Source: Ruminococcaceae bacterium UBA2854 (GTDB taxonomy: Bacteria > Bacillota > Clostridia > Oscillospirales > Acutalibacteraceae). Taken from it: a stretch of 27,541 nt of DNA. Below the pieces are notes generated by a model. That model was not told where the DNA came from. It was given only the letters and a program-made list of their open reading frames with translations, and searched no databases. The stretch spans positions 1 through 27,541 of the forward strand of contig DEFK01000028.1 of NCBI GenBank assembly GCA_002350765.1, given 5' to 3'. The translations under genes and the position numbers were made by a program. Positions within the stretch are counted from its first letter, which is position 1. Every line of letters begins with the position of its first letter. This document shows positions 5,592-14,220 of this stretch, piece after piece.

Positions 5592-7472
5592 TTAATACCC
5601 TTTACTTCTTAATTCTTTATTAGAAATTTGGAAGTCAGCGTACTCATTTAAATCGCTTAGTGTAATATCGTGCCCCATAATTCTGGTCGATAGGGGAGCG
5701 AGCTCCATATAATCGCCGTAGTGGTTGGTAAGGTACTCCTTATACTTAGCGGGTACGGGCATTTTATATCCGCAGAAATCGAGGCGTATTTCGTTATCGA
5801 GGAAGGTTTTGTCGAACCCGCCCTTATGGACGCTGTAGCCCATACCGTCGTAGAGATATCTCGCTTTCTTTTTATGCTTGAACATCTCGAGCGTAAACAG
5901 TAACATTCTCATCGAGAATCGCAGGGGGAAAATCGTCTTGCAGAAATCCGTGATAACCGACTGGAATTTATTTCCGTTATCGGCTTTTCTGTGATTCCAT
6001 TTATTGAACACGCACGCGAGCCAGAATAGTGTAAGCTTGCTGTGGATTTTCTGTCCGAGCTTTGAGTTCGCTGTTTTATCGTGGCAGAAAATATCGAACG
6101 CGAAGCCGTTGTTCATACCCTTATGGTTTTTCGAGAAGTCGGTAGCGAACATCGTATTCGTCAGCCTGAGCTTGGCGTAAGCGTAGTTATAGGTTTTATC
6201 CTTTTTCGGATCCTGGAGTATCATACCTTCGGGGAGCTCCGCGTGAGCTACCTCGAGGAACTTGTCGTAATCCTCCCTGAGCATCATAATATCCACGTCG
6301 TCATCCCACGGGATAAAGCCCTGATGTCTTGCCGCGCCGAGCAGTGTTCCGCCGCCTAAGTACCAGGTTATATTATGCTTTTTACAGATTTTATCGACCT
6401 CTAAAAGATACGCCATAAGCACCTGCTGTATAGCGTCTAAGCGTCCCATATGCTCGTGCTCGAAGCGGAAGTTTTCGACATTTTCCTTTTTATAGCTCAT
6501 AACGCTGAGCTCGAGCGCGGTGTTAAGGTCAATTGTCGGATTAAATCCCGCGAACTTGATTTTACCGCAGTTGAGCTCGTTGCCCTTAAAGATACCGTTT
6601 TCAATCATATTGATTTTAACGTTCGCACCGAAAATATCGTGCAGAGCTGCGGCAAGTCCTCCGGTTGAAACCGTGGAGTCCGCGCCGCTTACATTGTACA
6701 CACCATTTAATTTCTTGCTGTAAAGGTAGTACAGCGCGATGAACACGTCGGTAATATAAACGAATGAAATCTTGTTTTCCGTGCTGTAGAGGCTGATTTG
6801 AGAGCCGTTAGCGACAGCCTTAAACACATCCTCAACGCCGTTGTAAATACCGCTGTCCGCGCCGAGGATAACGCCCGCGCGGATTGTCGCGCTGTTAAGC
6901 TTCTTACATCTTTCGGCGAACACGCTCTCGATAGTACGCATAAGGTTAACGCTGAAGCTGTTTTCGGGAAGAGCGCCCATCTCGGTTTCGGCGAACGCGC
7001 GGAATTTATTTCCGCCTTTGCCGTAAACTCTGCTGTCCGAGAGCAAAATAATCTTTTCGGGCTTACGTGTTTCGGCGAGAGTCAGCGAAGCGTCGAGCGC
7101 CTGCATTTCCATTTCGTAGGTATCGTAGTCGGGCGTGATTTTCGCTCCGCATAAGCCCGTATGGATAATAATGTCGATTTTCTGCTTTATATCGTCAATA
7201 TAGTTTATGTTGTTATAGATTAAATCTCCGCGTTCAAGCGCCTCAGGAATAATCTTCTCCTCGAAGTTTTCTTCGTTTGAGCATAGAAAAATCTTAGCGC
7301 CGAGATTAAGCTTATCGTTCAGGCACATAATCGTGTACGCGAGCGCGAGAGCCGTTTCGTGGCCTGAGATAAGGATCGATTTGTTTTTTAGTTTATCGGG
7401 CTTTTCCTCGCCCATAGCGGGGCTCATAGCCCAGTCAAACTGAAATACATTCAGAATATCTTTCATCCGCAT
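5592..7472 (-). CDS. Fusion protein: SDR-like (epimerase-fold) domain plus LicD-family transferase
   Basis: The 626-residue protein has two parts. Residues 30-330 resemble an extended short-chain dehydrogenase/epimerase, with a weak nucleotide-binding loop (ISGHETALA) and an SDSRVYG segment. Residues about 345-600 are a LicD domain with GGTLLGAARHQGFIPWDDDVD, whose Asp cluster (about 390-392) is the catalytic metal site. LicD enzymes transfer phosphocholine or other phospho-groups onto surface glycans such as teichoic acids. The SDR part lacks the usual YxxxK pair: the aligned positions are F173 and L177. The ATG at 7472 has GAGG 8 bases before it and is preferred to the GTG at 7481. It follows the other SDR-like gene by about 10 bases and closes the operon with the ABC transporter. 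Confidence 0.9.
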   Translation of the reverse strand: MRMKDILNVFQFDWAMSPAMGEEKPDKLKNKSILISGHETALALAYTIMCLNDKLNLGAKIFLCSNEENFEEKIIPEALERGDLIYNNINYIDDIKQKIDIIIHTGLCGAKITPDYDTYEMEMQALDASLTLAETRKPEKIILLSDSRVYGKGGNKFRAFAETEMGALPENSFSVNLMRTIESVFAERCKKLNSATIRAGVILGADSGIYNGVEDVFKAVANGSQISLYSTENKISFVYITDVFIALYYLYSKKLNGVYNVSGADSTVSTGGLAAALHDIFGANVKINMIENGIFKGNELNCGKIKFAGFNPTIDLNTALELSVMSYKKENVENFRFEHEHMGRLDAIQQVLMAYLLEVDKICKKHNITWYLGGGTLLGAARHQGFIPWDDDVDIMMLREDYDKFLEVAHAELPEGMILQDPKKDKTYNYAYAKLRLTNTMFATDFSKNHKGMNNGFAFDIFCHDKTANSKLGQKIHSKLTLFWLACVFNKWNHRKADNGNKFQSVITDFCKTIFPLRFSMRMLLFTLEMFKHKKKARYLYDGMGYSVHKGGFDKTFLDNEIRLDFCGYKMPVPAKYKEYLTNHYGDYMELAPLSTRIMGHDITLSDLNEYADFQISNKELRSKGY

Positions 7473-7482
7473 TCGGCTCACC

Positions 7483-8493
7483 TCACTTCTTGTTCTCGTA
7501 GATTATTTTTAACGCGCGTACTATTCCGTCCTGAAGCTCGACCTCGGGAGTAAAGCCGATTGCTTTAAGCTTAGCGTTTTCGAGGTTATAAATCGTCGGT
7601 TCCATAGGGGAGAGCCTTCCGGCTTTTTCCTTATAAACGATCTTTAGTTCAAGCTTCTCGAACAGCTTAACGCAGTATTTGGCTATAATATGGTCGCTCG
7701 CGACATAGCCCGCGGAGATATTATATACCTCTGAGGGTTCGCCGTCGAAAAGCACCTTAAACAAAGCCGCCGCGGCGTCGGTAACGTAGATATAACCGCG
7801 TAATTCTCCGTCTTTTCTTTCGATTTCAATATCCTTATGATTGGCTACATCGTTGAAAATCCTGATATAGCCGCTGTTGTTTCCGTATTCTCTACATCCG
7901 AAAACCTGGCTCATTCTTGTGAATTTAATATCGAGATTATAATTCTTCGCGGCAACCTTCGCCGAATCCTCAAACATTCGCATAAGCTGAACGGAATGGC
8001 TTTCGGGAGCGTTGCAGTCGCAGTAACCCATATCGCTTTCGGAGATACTGTCTTTTCCATTAAACACATCGCCGTATACAGAGCAATCGGAGCTTATAAC
8101 CGAAACGGCGTTGTTATCTCTTATAAACTGTATAATATTTCTGATTTCAATTTCACGGTCGGGGATTTTCGTATGGATAACAAAATCCGCGCTCGCTGTA
8201 AGATTGGAAAAATCCTTGCTGACGATAAAGTCGATATCGTTTCTGTGCGTAAGCTTACCGTATTTTTTGAAAAGCGAGTCGTCGCTGTCCACGGCGACAA
8301 CCTTTGTATTCGTATCGTAGAGGTCGTTGTTGATAAGAACGGCGCATACTAAATAGAACCCGAGCAGCTCTCCCGCCGAGGTTATCAGCACCGTTTTATT
8401 TTTCAGCGCCGAAAAGGAAATATCACTTTCGGCTATACGCTTTATATCCTCGTACAGATTCGTTGATAAAAGCATTTTTACTTCGTTTTCCAT
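7483..8493 (-). CDS. SDR-like (NAD-dependent epimerase fold) protein
   Basis: This 336-residue protein belongs to the extended SDR group: an N-terminal Rossmann-like segment (VLITSAGELLGFY, residues 35-47), an SSDCSVYG segment at 134-141 and a C-terminal substrate-domain pattern (YNISAGY). The nucleotide loop departs from GxxGxxG, and the catalytic YxxxK pair is replaced by H166 and L170. It is similar in length, order and oddities to the N-terminal half of the next gene, so the two are probably paralogues. Family members act on nucleotide sugars, but catalysis here is doubtful. AGGAG stands 7 bases before the ATG. It lies between the ABC ATPase and the SDR-LicD gene in one operon. Confidence 0.85.
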   Translation of the reverse strand: MENEVKMLLSTNLYEDIKRIAESDISFSALKNKTVLITSAGELLGFYLVCAVLINNDLYDTNTKVVAVDSDDSLFKKYGKLTHRNDIDFIVSKDFSNLTASADFVIHTKIPDREIEIRNIIQFIRDNNAVSVISSDCSVYGDVFNGKDSISESDMGYCDCNAPESHSVQLMRMFEDSAKVAAKNYNLDIKFTRMSQVFGCREYGNNSGYIRIFNDVANHKDIEIERKDGELRGYIYVTDAAAALFKVLFDGEPSEVYNISAGYVASDHIIAKYCVKLFEKLELKIVYKEKAGRLSPMEPTIYNLENAKLKAIGFTPEVELQDGIVRALKIIYENKK

Positions 8494-8521
8494 TACTAAC
8501 TCCTGTTGTGCTTATAAAGCA

Positions 8522-8546
8522 TATGCCGGCTGGGTATGCCGGCATA
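8522..8546 (-). promoter_or_regulatory. Intercistronic hairpin in the glycan operon
   Basis: TATGCCGGC (8522-8530) pairs perfectly over 9 bp with GCCGGCATA (8538-8546) in the 59-base gap between the ATPase and the SDR gene. No U-run follows, so it is more likely an mRNA processing or stability element than a terminator. Confidence 0.6.
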
Positions 8547-8552
8547 ATACAA

Positions 8553-9548
8553 TTATTCTTCAGTATCTTTTTTATCGGAATCGTCGTTTCCGTAGTAGTC
8601 CTTACGGAAGTTCTCGAGGTCTTTCGAATACTGCTCAAAATCACTCTCGAGCGCCTCAAGACGCTTTTTATGCTTAGGAAGTACATTCTCAGCCGCTTTA
8701 ACATCTTCCACGTTATCGGAGGTCTTTATTAATTCCTCGAGCTGAGCAATCTTCTTTTTACGCTTGTCAATCTGCATTGTGCGCTTGTCTACAAGGTAAA
8801 CGAGGTGTGTTTCCTTAGTAGGACCGTCAAATATAATATGACCCTTTTTCATATAGATTGAGCGCTCGCAGATTTCCTCTACCTGAGCGGCGTTATGGCT
8901 TACGAAAAGAACGGTAACGCCAGTTTCGATAATCTCGCGGATTTTATTCTTACACTTAGCCTTAAACGCGGCGTCGCCTACCGCTAACGCCTCGTCAACT
9001 ACGAGAATGTCAGGCGAAATGTTTACGTTAATAGCGAAGCCTAAACGCATTTTCATACCGCTGGAGTATGTTCTTACGGGCTGGTCGATATACTCGCCGA
9101 GCTCCGCGAAGTCAATAACGCGCTTTTCTATTTCTTTAATCTGGCTGTCGTCAAGACCGAGGATATAACCCTTTAGGTAGATATTCTCTCTGCCTGTCAT
9201 TTCGATAGAGAAGCCCGCGGTAAGCTCGAGCAGAGCCGCAACCATACCGTCAACCTCAACAGTACCCTCGTCGGGGAAGTTAACGCCTGTTACGGTTTTA
9301 AGAAGGGTTGATTTACCGCAGCCGTTATCGCCCATAATTCCGACAGACTCGCCCTTATGAACCTCGAAGCTCACGTGGTCGAGCGCGCGGTGGAGAATAG
9401 GATTTCTCGGCTTTATAAAGAGCGCGCGGAAACGTTCCTGGTCGCTTTTATAAAGGGTATATGTTTTACATACGTTATCAAATTTTATAACGGGTTTGGA
9501 ATTCTTGTCAACTTTGACACGTTCCATATTCTGAAAAAATTCACTCAT
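8553..9548 (-). CDS. ABC transporter ATPase for polysaccharide/teichoic acid export (TagH-like)
   Basis: The 331-residue ATPase has Walker A GDNGCGKST (73-81), signature YSSGMKMR (161-168), Walker B ILVVDE (181-186) and the switch histidine H218. The SSGM form of the signature is typical of O-antigen/teichoic-acid exporters (TagH/Wzt group). After about residue 255 a charged, helical tail forms a likely coiled coil and ends in acidic residues; it is shorter than the TagH C-terminal domain. AAGGAG precedes the ATG by 8 bases. The permease gene ends 11 bases upstream. With the permease it should export a lipid-linked polymer across the membrane, which the downstream SDR and LicD proteins may help to make or decorate. 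Confidence 0.92.
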   Translation of the reverse strand: MSEFFQNMERVKVDKNSKPVIKFDNVCKTYTLYKSDQERFRALFIKPRNPILHRALDHVSFEVHKGESVGIMGDNGCGKSTLLKTVTGVNFPDEGTVEVDGMVAALLELTAGFSIEMTGRENIYLKGYILGLDDSQIKEIEKRVIDFAELGEYIDQPVRTYSSGMKMRLGFAINVNISPDILVVDEALAVGDAAFKAKCKNKIREIIETGVTVLFVSHNAAQVEEICERSIYMKKGHIIFDGPTKETHLVYLVDKRTMQIDKRKKKIAQLEELIKTSDNVEDVKAAENVLPKHKKRLEALESDFEQYSKDLENFRKDYYGNDDSDKKDTEE

Positions 9549-9559
9549 TTGTTATCTCC

Positions 9560-10390
9560 TTATAATACATCGGGGATTTTCTTTCTGAGACGGTTGTAGT
9601 TGAAAATACCGAGGAAGAATAACGCGAAAAATTCCACGAGGAATATTATAAATTCAGTTTTATACTCAAAGAAGAATCTGTTGTATAAGAACGCGTTTCT
9701 GTATCCGTTTACGAAGAAGTTAATCGGATTGAAAAGCATAATCTTATCGAGCGGAGCGGGGAGGTCGTAGGAGTTATAGATAACGCCCGTTAACCAGAAT
9801 ATACCCGACATAATCGAAACGATAGCGTTCTCGAGGTCGGGGCTGAACGCAACCATCGGCGCCGTACTCCACGAAAGGAATACGAAGAACAGCACCATAA
9901 GCGGCATATAAACGAAGTATTGGAGGTTGTACCAGCTTGTACCCCACATAAGCGCTACTATAATATACATTATAAACGACAGCGCGAGATGTACGTAAAG
10001 ACGCGCCAGCGCCGTAAACGTCATAATAGTCGAAACGGGGAAGTTGATTTTAGTTACGTATTGGCGGTTGATTCGTATTTCCTTAGCTCCTCTTGTAATA
10101 CTTTCCGAAATAAAGAACCACGGAATAAATCCTACAAGCATAAACAGGAATCGGTCGAAGGAAAGCGTTTCTCCGTGAATAAGCACGTCAACGTGTCCCA
10201 GCTTTTTAATACCGATTGTAAACGCGAACCAATATACAAAAATTGTAAACGCGGGTTTTACTACCGCCCATAAGGGTCCGATAGCCGCGCCTTTATATGT
10301 TTTTACCAGCTCTGTTTTGGCAAGTACAAAAATCTGTTTACCAAAATCTTTGTGTTCGTTGATAATATCTCTTAAAAATACTATTATCAT
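9560..10390 (-). CDS. ABC-2 type permease for polysaccharide export (TagG-like)
   Basis: This 276-residue integral membrane protein has about six hydrophobic segments and the ABC-2 pattern LVKTYKGAAIGPLWAVVKP near the N-terminus (about residues 30-48), typical of TagG/RfbA/Wzm permeases. It pairs with the next gene, the ATPase. The ATG is used although the G-run (10393-10398 on the plus strand) is only two bases away; no better start codon is seen nearby. Promoter elements lie at 10422-10449, and this is the first gene of the four-gene operon. The transported polymer is probably a teichoic acid or other surface glycan, inferred from LicD. Confidence 0.92.
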   Translation of the reverse strand: MIIVFLRDIINEHKDFGKQIFVLAKTELVKTYKGAAIGPLWAVVKPAFTIFVYWFAFTIGIKKLGHVDVLIHGETLSFDRFLFMLVGFIPWFFISESITRGAKEIRINRQYVTKINFPVSTIMTFTALARLYVHLALSFIMYIIVALMWGTSWYNLQYFVYMPLMVLFFVFLSWSTAPMVAFSPDLENAIVSIMSGIFWLTGVIYNSYDLPAPLDKIMLFNPINFFVNGYRNAFLYNRFFFEYKTEFIIFLVEFFALFFLGIFNYNRLRKKIPDVL

Positions 10391-10421
10391 CGCCCCCCTA
10401 AGCGCATAAATTCACACTATT

Positions 10422-10449
10422 ATTATATACCTTTTACAGTATTTGTCAA
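10422..10449 (-). promoter_or_regulatory. Promoter of the polysaccharide-export operon
   Basis: On the minus strand TTGACA (10444-10449) and TATAAT (10422-10427) are separated by 16 bases. The -10 lies about 31 bases before the permease ATG, just past the amylase A terminator. Confidence 0.8.
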
Positions 10450-10453
10450 TCCG

Positions 10454-10493
10454 AAAAAATAATGACGGATTATTAAATCCGCCATTATTTTTT
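10454..10493 (-). terminator. Terminator of amylase A
   Basis: A long stem pairs 10454-10471 with 10476-10493 with a single A-C mismatch, and the descending arm ends in a T-run on the minus strand. It lies 18 bases past the amylase stop. Confidence 0.85.
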
Positions 10494-10511
10494 GGTATTT
10501 ATTACTATATT

Positions 10512-13025
10512 TTACTGCCAGCTGTTATTTGTGTTGCTGTAGGTCTGTCCGCTGGAGGACGGAACATTTAAGTCGCCTGTCTGATTACCGCCGTTATTGC
10601 TGAAAATACACATATCGTATTCGGAGGGGATAAGGTATGTCCAGCGGCCTTCGCCGTCTTGTTCCATCGGAACTCCCGGCCATTGGTTAGGACCTGAGGA
10701 GCCTGTCCAGAAATAGATATAAGGTGTATCCCAGTTAGCGCCGTTGTCGAGGTAAACTCTCGTGCCGTTTTCGACAACTTCCTGTGTAGGAGCTTCCGTA
10801 GGAGCTACAGTCGCGGGCTGGGTAACGGGAACAGGAGGCTGTGTCGCTGGTGTAACGCCGCCGCCCTTTGTATAAGGCTCGCCCGCCTTTGTACCGTGCT
10901 CTAGGTGAGCGGTGTATTTCTGAATAGCGGTCGCGTCTTTAATATTTATAACATTATTCTGGTCAACGTCAGCGAGTACGATACGGTCGCTCGCGATTGT
11001 CGAAAGCTTAGCTATGTGCTTCTGAATCTCCGTAGCGTCCTTTACGTTTACGTTGCCGTCGTTGTTAACGTCGCCGTATTTTCCGTCCGCTGTAACGGGA
11101 GTTGTTACGGGAGTAGTTGCGGGCTGTGTAGCGCTTGTCGCGGGAGCGGTTGTGGAAGCCTGAGTTGAGGGTTCGTCTCCCGAAGCGTTTGACTCAATAA
11201 GAATTGTGCCGTTAGCGCCGCTGTTGAATGTTACCTTACCGCCCGAAACGGTTGCTGTCTTGCCGTCGTAAGCGTTCTTAACCACAGTGCCGTCGGCGAA
11301 AGTATTATTAAGTGTAATAGTTACGTTGGAGTTATTTCCGGCGCCGATACAAGCGGCTACCTTATCGGTAACGCCGTTCTTGTTATATGTACGCGCGAAC
11401 GCCGCGCCTGATGTTGCCGTTAATTTAGTATGGCTTCCCGCGCCTACCGCTACGTGGCGTGAGCGGAACTGTCCGACCTTCTGCCAGTGGGCGAGAGTGT
11501 TCCTGTCGTAGCTTGACCAGTTCATATCGCTTCTGAGGTTATGATCCTCGAAGGAGTTGTCGAGAGGACGGTTAGTCTCGTCGCCGTAGTATATCTGGAT
11601 AGCTCCGGGGAGAAGCTGGAACGCCGAGCCCTGATATATGTTCTTGTCGCCCTGACGGCAAAGCGCCGTATCGTGGGATGAAAGATAAGAAAGAACGTTA
11701 AACTTGTCGTTAGAATTAAGCTGGCTCGCGTAGCTTGCGTATGTATCGTTGATTGAACCTGTACCCGGTACACCGCCCGCGCTTGCGTCGAACGCGGTTG
11801 ACTTATTGTTAAAGGAGAAGTTGATCATCGAGTCAAATCCGCCCTGAGTATAATATCCGTCGTAATTTACGTAGTGGGGGAAGCATTCTCCTGTCATCCA
11901 GAAGTCCTCGTCCCAGTCAGCTCCGGGTTTAGTCGGGTTATTCTGTCTCCATGTTTTAAGGGATTTAAGTCCCTGGGTTTTAAGCGCCTTCCAGCTGTCG
12001 AGCTCTACGTGCTTGGCTGTATCGCATCTGAAGCCGTCTACGCCGTATTTTTCTACCCACTGTGTAAGCCAGAATACAAAGTAGTTTCTTACTCTCTTAG
12101 GATTACCTGCTGAGAAGAATTTGTTTAACTCAGCCTGCTTTTTCGAGAGAGTACCTTCCTTAGTCCACTTTGTTTTCATAATTTCGGGTAACTCTACATT
12201 CGCGGTATTCTCGGTTTTTACGTCGGGAAGGTAAGCGAGGTTCTTGGTAAGGTCGTCGCCGCTGCCTTCGTTATATCCGCCGCCGAGACCTGCTCTGATC
12301 CACTGAGGACCCCACCATTTTGTCCAGCTGGAATCCCAGTAGTCTATATAATTATGGTAAGTTGAGTCGTCGAGAGTATGGTTCCAGTACGGATCCTCCC
12401 AGCCGCTCTTTAGCTTGCCGAAGCCATATTCGCTCATATCAGCAATGGTGTTATAGCCTACGTGGTTCATAACTACGTCGAGTACAACTCTTATGCCGTT
12501 TTTATGGGCTGTATCTACTAAGGTTTCGAACTCCTGCTCGGTACCGAAAGCCTGGTCGGTCTGCGAGAAATCGAGCGCGTAATATCCGTGGTAGGAATAG
12601 TGCGAGAAGGATCTCTGCTTACCCGAAGCCGCCATAACGTAGCCGTGAGCCTGCTCGTAAGGAGCTGAAATCCACAGAACATTTACGCCGAGGTCTTTAA
12701 AATATCCCTCGTTAATCTTCTGTGTAATACCTACGAAGTCGCCGCCGTGAAACGAGCCCGCCTTTGAACGGCCGTAAGTAACCTGACCGCTTTTGTTTAG
12801 GCTTCGATTATAGGCGTGGTCGTTAGAGGTTTTACCGTTGTAGAAACGGTCGGTAAGTAAGAAGTAAACCGACGCGTTATCCCACGAGAAGTCCGAGGCG
12901 CTTTTTATAGTGCCCGCGGAGGTTTTTGTTTTATCGGTGTTCGCCGCCGAAACCGTGGGTGCAATCGTGAACGCCGATACCGCTATAGCTAAAGTAAGTA
13001 TAACGGCAAGAACTTTTTTCTTCAT
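10512..13025 (-). CDS. Secreted dockerin-bearing alpha-amylase, MalS-like GH13, with CBM26-like module (amylase A)
   Basis: This 837-residue exported enzyme hydrolyses alpha-1,4-glucans. It has a signal peptide (about residues 1-28). The GH13 domain (about 45-510) shows region I DVVMNH (183-188), nucleophile D335 in GFRCDTAKH, acid/base E380 in TGECF and D452 in SSHD. The sequence resembles E. coli MalS (subfamily GH13_19), for example FHGGDF and AYLPDVKTE. A beta domain runs to about 615, then a Thr/Pro linker. A type I dockerin (about 650-709) has two intact calcium loops. After another Pro/Thr linker comes a C-terminal CBM26-like starch-binding module (about 755-837; YIYFWTG, WPGVPM, IFSNNGG). 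The dockerin is internal rather than terminal. The ATG at 13025 is preferred to that at 13034, because AAAGG abuts the latter. Its own promoter and terminator make it monocistronic. Confidence 0.93.
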   Translation of the reverse strand: MKKKVLAVILTLAIAVSAFTIAPTVSAANTDKTKTSAGTIKSASDFSWDNASVYFLLTDRFYNGKTSNDHAYNRSLNKSGQVTYGRSKAGSFHGGDFVGITQKINEGYFKDLGVNVLWISAPYEQAHGYVMAASGKQRSFSHYSYHGYYALDFSQTDQAFGTEQEFETLVDTAHKNGIRVVLDVVMNHVGYNTIADMSEYGFGKLKSGWEDPYWNHTLDDSTYHNYIDYWDSSWTKWWGPQWIRAGLGGGYNEGSGDDLTKNLAYLPDVKTENTANVELPEIMKTKWTKEGTLSKKQAELNKFFSAGNPKRVRNYFVFWLTQWVEKYGVDGFRCDTAKHVELDSWKALKTQGLKSLKTWRQNNPTKPGADWDEDFWMTGECFPHYVNYDGYYTQGGFDSMINFSFNNKSTAFDASAGGVPGTGSINDTYASYASQLNSNDKFNVLSYLSSHDTALCRQGDKNIYQGSAFQLLPGAIQIYYGDETNRPLDNSFEDHNLRSDMNWSSYDRNTLAHWQKVGQFRSRHVAVGAGSHTKLTATSGAAFARTYNKNGVTDKVAACIGAGNNSNVTITLNNTFADGTVVKNAYDGKTATVSGGKVTFNSGANGTILIESNASGDEPSTQASTTAPATSATQPATTPVTTPVTADGKYGDVNNDGNVNVKDATEIQKHIAKLSTIASDRIVLADVDQNNVINIKDATAIQKYTAHLEHGTKAGEPYTKGGGVTPATQPPVPVTQPATVAPTEAPTQEVVENGTRVYLDNGANWDTPYIYFWTGSSGPNQWPGVPMEQDGEGRWTYLIPSEYDMCIFSNNGGNQTGDLNVPSSSGQTYSNTNNSWQ

Positions 13026-13067
13026 CAAATCCATCCTTTCAAAACTTCATAAACTTCAATTGAATAC

Positions 13068-13076
13068 ATTATAACA
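13068..13076 (-). promoter_or_regulatory. Extended -10 promoter of amylase A
   Basis: TGTTATAAT on the minus strand is a perfect extended -10 element about 43 bases before the ATG. The -35 is weak (TATATT). The region upstream, to about 13200, is very AT-rich with no gene. Confidence 0.6.
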
Positions 13077-13220
13077 AATATATAAGGAAAAATATATGCA
13101 CGAAATTACCAAATAATTTTTAATAATTTAAATTTTTTTATTTTTATGTTTTATTCACGCCGCTAAAAAATCGTTGAATGAGTAACTATTCGGTCAATAT
13201 TAAACTCTTGTATGAAAAAT

Positions 13221-13243
13221 CCCCGCGCCGATATGACGCGGGG
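13221..13243 (-). terminator. Terminator of the rmuC-LRR operon
   Basis: CCCCGCG (13221-13227) pairs with CGCGGGG (13237-13243), and on the minus strand the stem is followed by ATTTTTC. It lies 31 bases past the LRR gene stop. Confidence 0.85.
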
Positions 13244-13274
13244 TGAAATTTTCATTTATTTCTTTTATAGAAAA

Positions 13275-14207
13275 TTAAGTTCTCATAATTTCGGGGATAA
13301 AACGTGCGGTAAGAATTCTGCTTTTACCGTAGGAGTCCTTAAAAATAACCTTTTTCGAGATAAGCTCGCCGTTCGGAGCGTACCAGCCGTCGAACTGATA
13401 TCCCTCGTTCGGCATAGCGTAGTAGGTCTGGGAATATTCTCCTGTTTCCTGCCACTGAGCGTTGTATACGGGCGCGAATTCAAGTCCGATATATCCGCCG
13501 TCTTCCGCTGTAAGCTGTAGCGGAAGCTCGCCGTTGCTTTCGGGAGCTAAGGCGTATAGCTGTTTAAGCGGGTTTTCCGTAGCGTTTAAATGGCGAAGCT
13601 TTGGATTCGAGCGGGTATCGAGCTCATTAATCTCGTTATTCTGGCAGTAGAAATATTTTAATTCGAGACATTCGGATAAGTCTACATTCTTAATCCTGTT
13701 TCCGTTTATATAGAGCTCCTCGAGCTGGCTGTTCGAGGAAACGTCAATTTCCTCGAGCTTATTAAGTCCCGCGTCAAGTCCCTTTAAATTCTTTAAGTCC
13801 TTTATATCAATAGCCGAAAACTCGTTATCCTGTACGCCCAGAATTATAATTGACGGGGAATTGTTAACGTTGATTTTTGAGATACGGTTGTTGTATACCT
13901 CAACAAACAGAAGGTCGGGCTGGTCGGATAAATCGAGCTCGCCTACAAGGTCGCAGCCTCTAAGGTAACATTCGAAATTCTCCATAGGGTAGACGCTTTC
14001 GTTGAGGATATTTATTCCGAAGCCGATAAACTTTCCGTTCTTAAAAACCTTTCCGTCGGATTTATACAGCACCTTTTCGAAGCTGTTGCCCTTATCGGTA
14101 GTTTCAACACGTCTTATAACCTGCTGGTTCTTCTGAATCTTTTCTTTGTTGGATACTCCGTTTTCGTCCTTTTGCTCGTAAAAGTCACTCATTAAATTAT
14201 CAAACAT
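13275..14207 (-). CDS. Leucine-rich repeat protein with C-terminal InlB/Flg_new-like repeat, no signal peptide
   Basis: The 310-residue product has a hydrophilic N-terminus, then about five to six leucine-rich repeats of some 21 residues (about 85-215, pattern LxxLxxxxNxIxxIDxS). A final segment (YYAMPNEGYQFDGWYAPNG and ILTARF, about 255-305) resembles the divergent InlB B-repeat/Flg_new domain usually found on surface proteins. There is no signal peptide, lipobox or anchor, which is odd for such domains and suggests a cytoplasmic role or a non-classical route. AAGAGG precedes the ATG by 7-8 bases. It starts 13 bases after rmuC and is co-transcribed with it. Function is unknown; protein binding is likely from the repeats. 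Confidence 0.85.
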   Translation of the reverse strand: MFDNLMSDFYEQKDENGVSNKEKIQKNQQVIRRVETTDKGNSFEKVLYKSDGKVFKNGKFIGFGINILNESVYPMENFECYLRGCDLVGELDLSDQPDLLFVEVYNNRISKINVNNSPSIIILGVQDNEFSAIDIKDLKNLKGLDAGLNKLEEIDVSSNSQLEELYINGNRIKNVDLSECLELKYFYCQNNEINELDTRSNPKLRHLNATENPLKQLYALAPESNGELPLQLTAEDGGYIGLEFAPVYNAQWQETGEYSQTYYAMPNEGYQFDGWYAPNGELISKKVIFKDSYGKSRILTARFIPEIMRT

Positions 14208-14220
14208 AACTTGCCTCTTT

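Noticed and set aside
8522..8546. Terminator between the ABC ATPase and the SDR gene
   Set aside because: The hairpin is not followed by a U-run on the minus strand and the genes are otherwise operon-like.
11874..12113. Plus-strand frames inside amylase A
   Set aside because: They are antisense shadows of a long gene with complete catalytic motifs and have no ribosome sites.
13026..13034. Start of amylase A at the upstream ATG
   Set aside because: AAAGG abuts that ATG with no spacer; the ATG three codons later has normal spacing.
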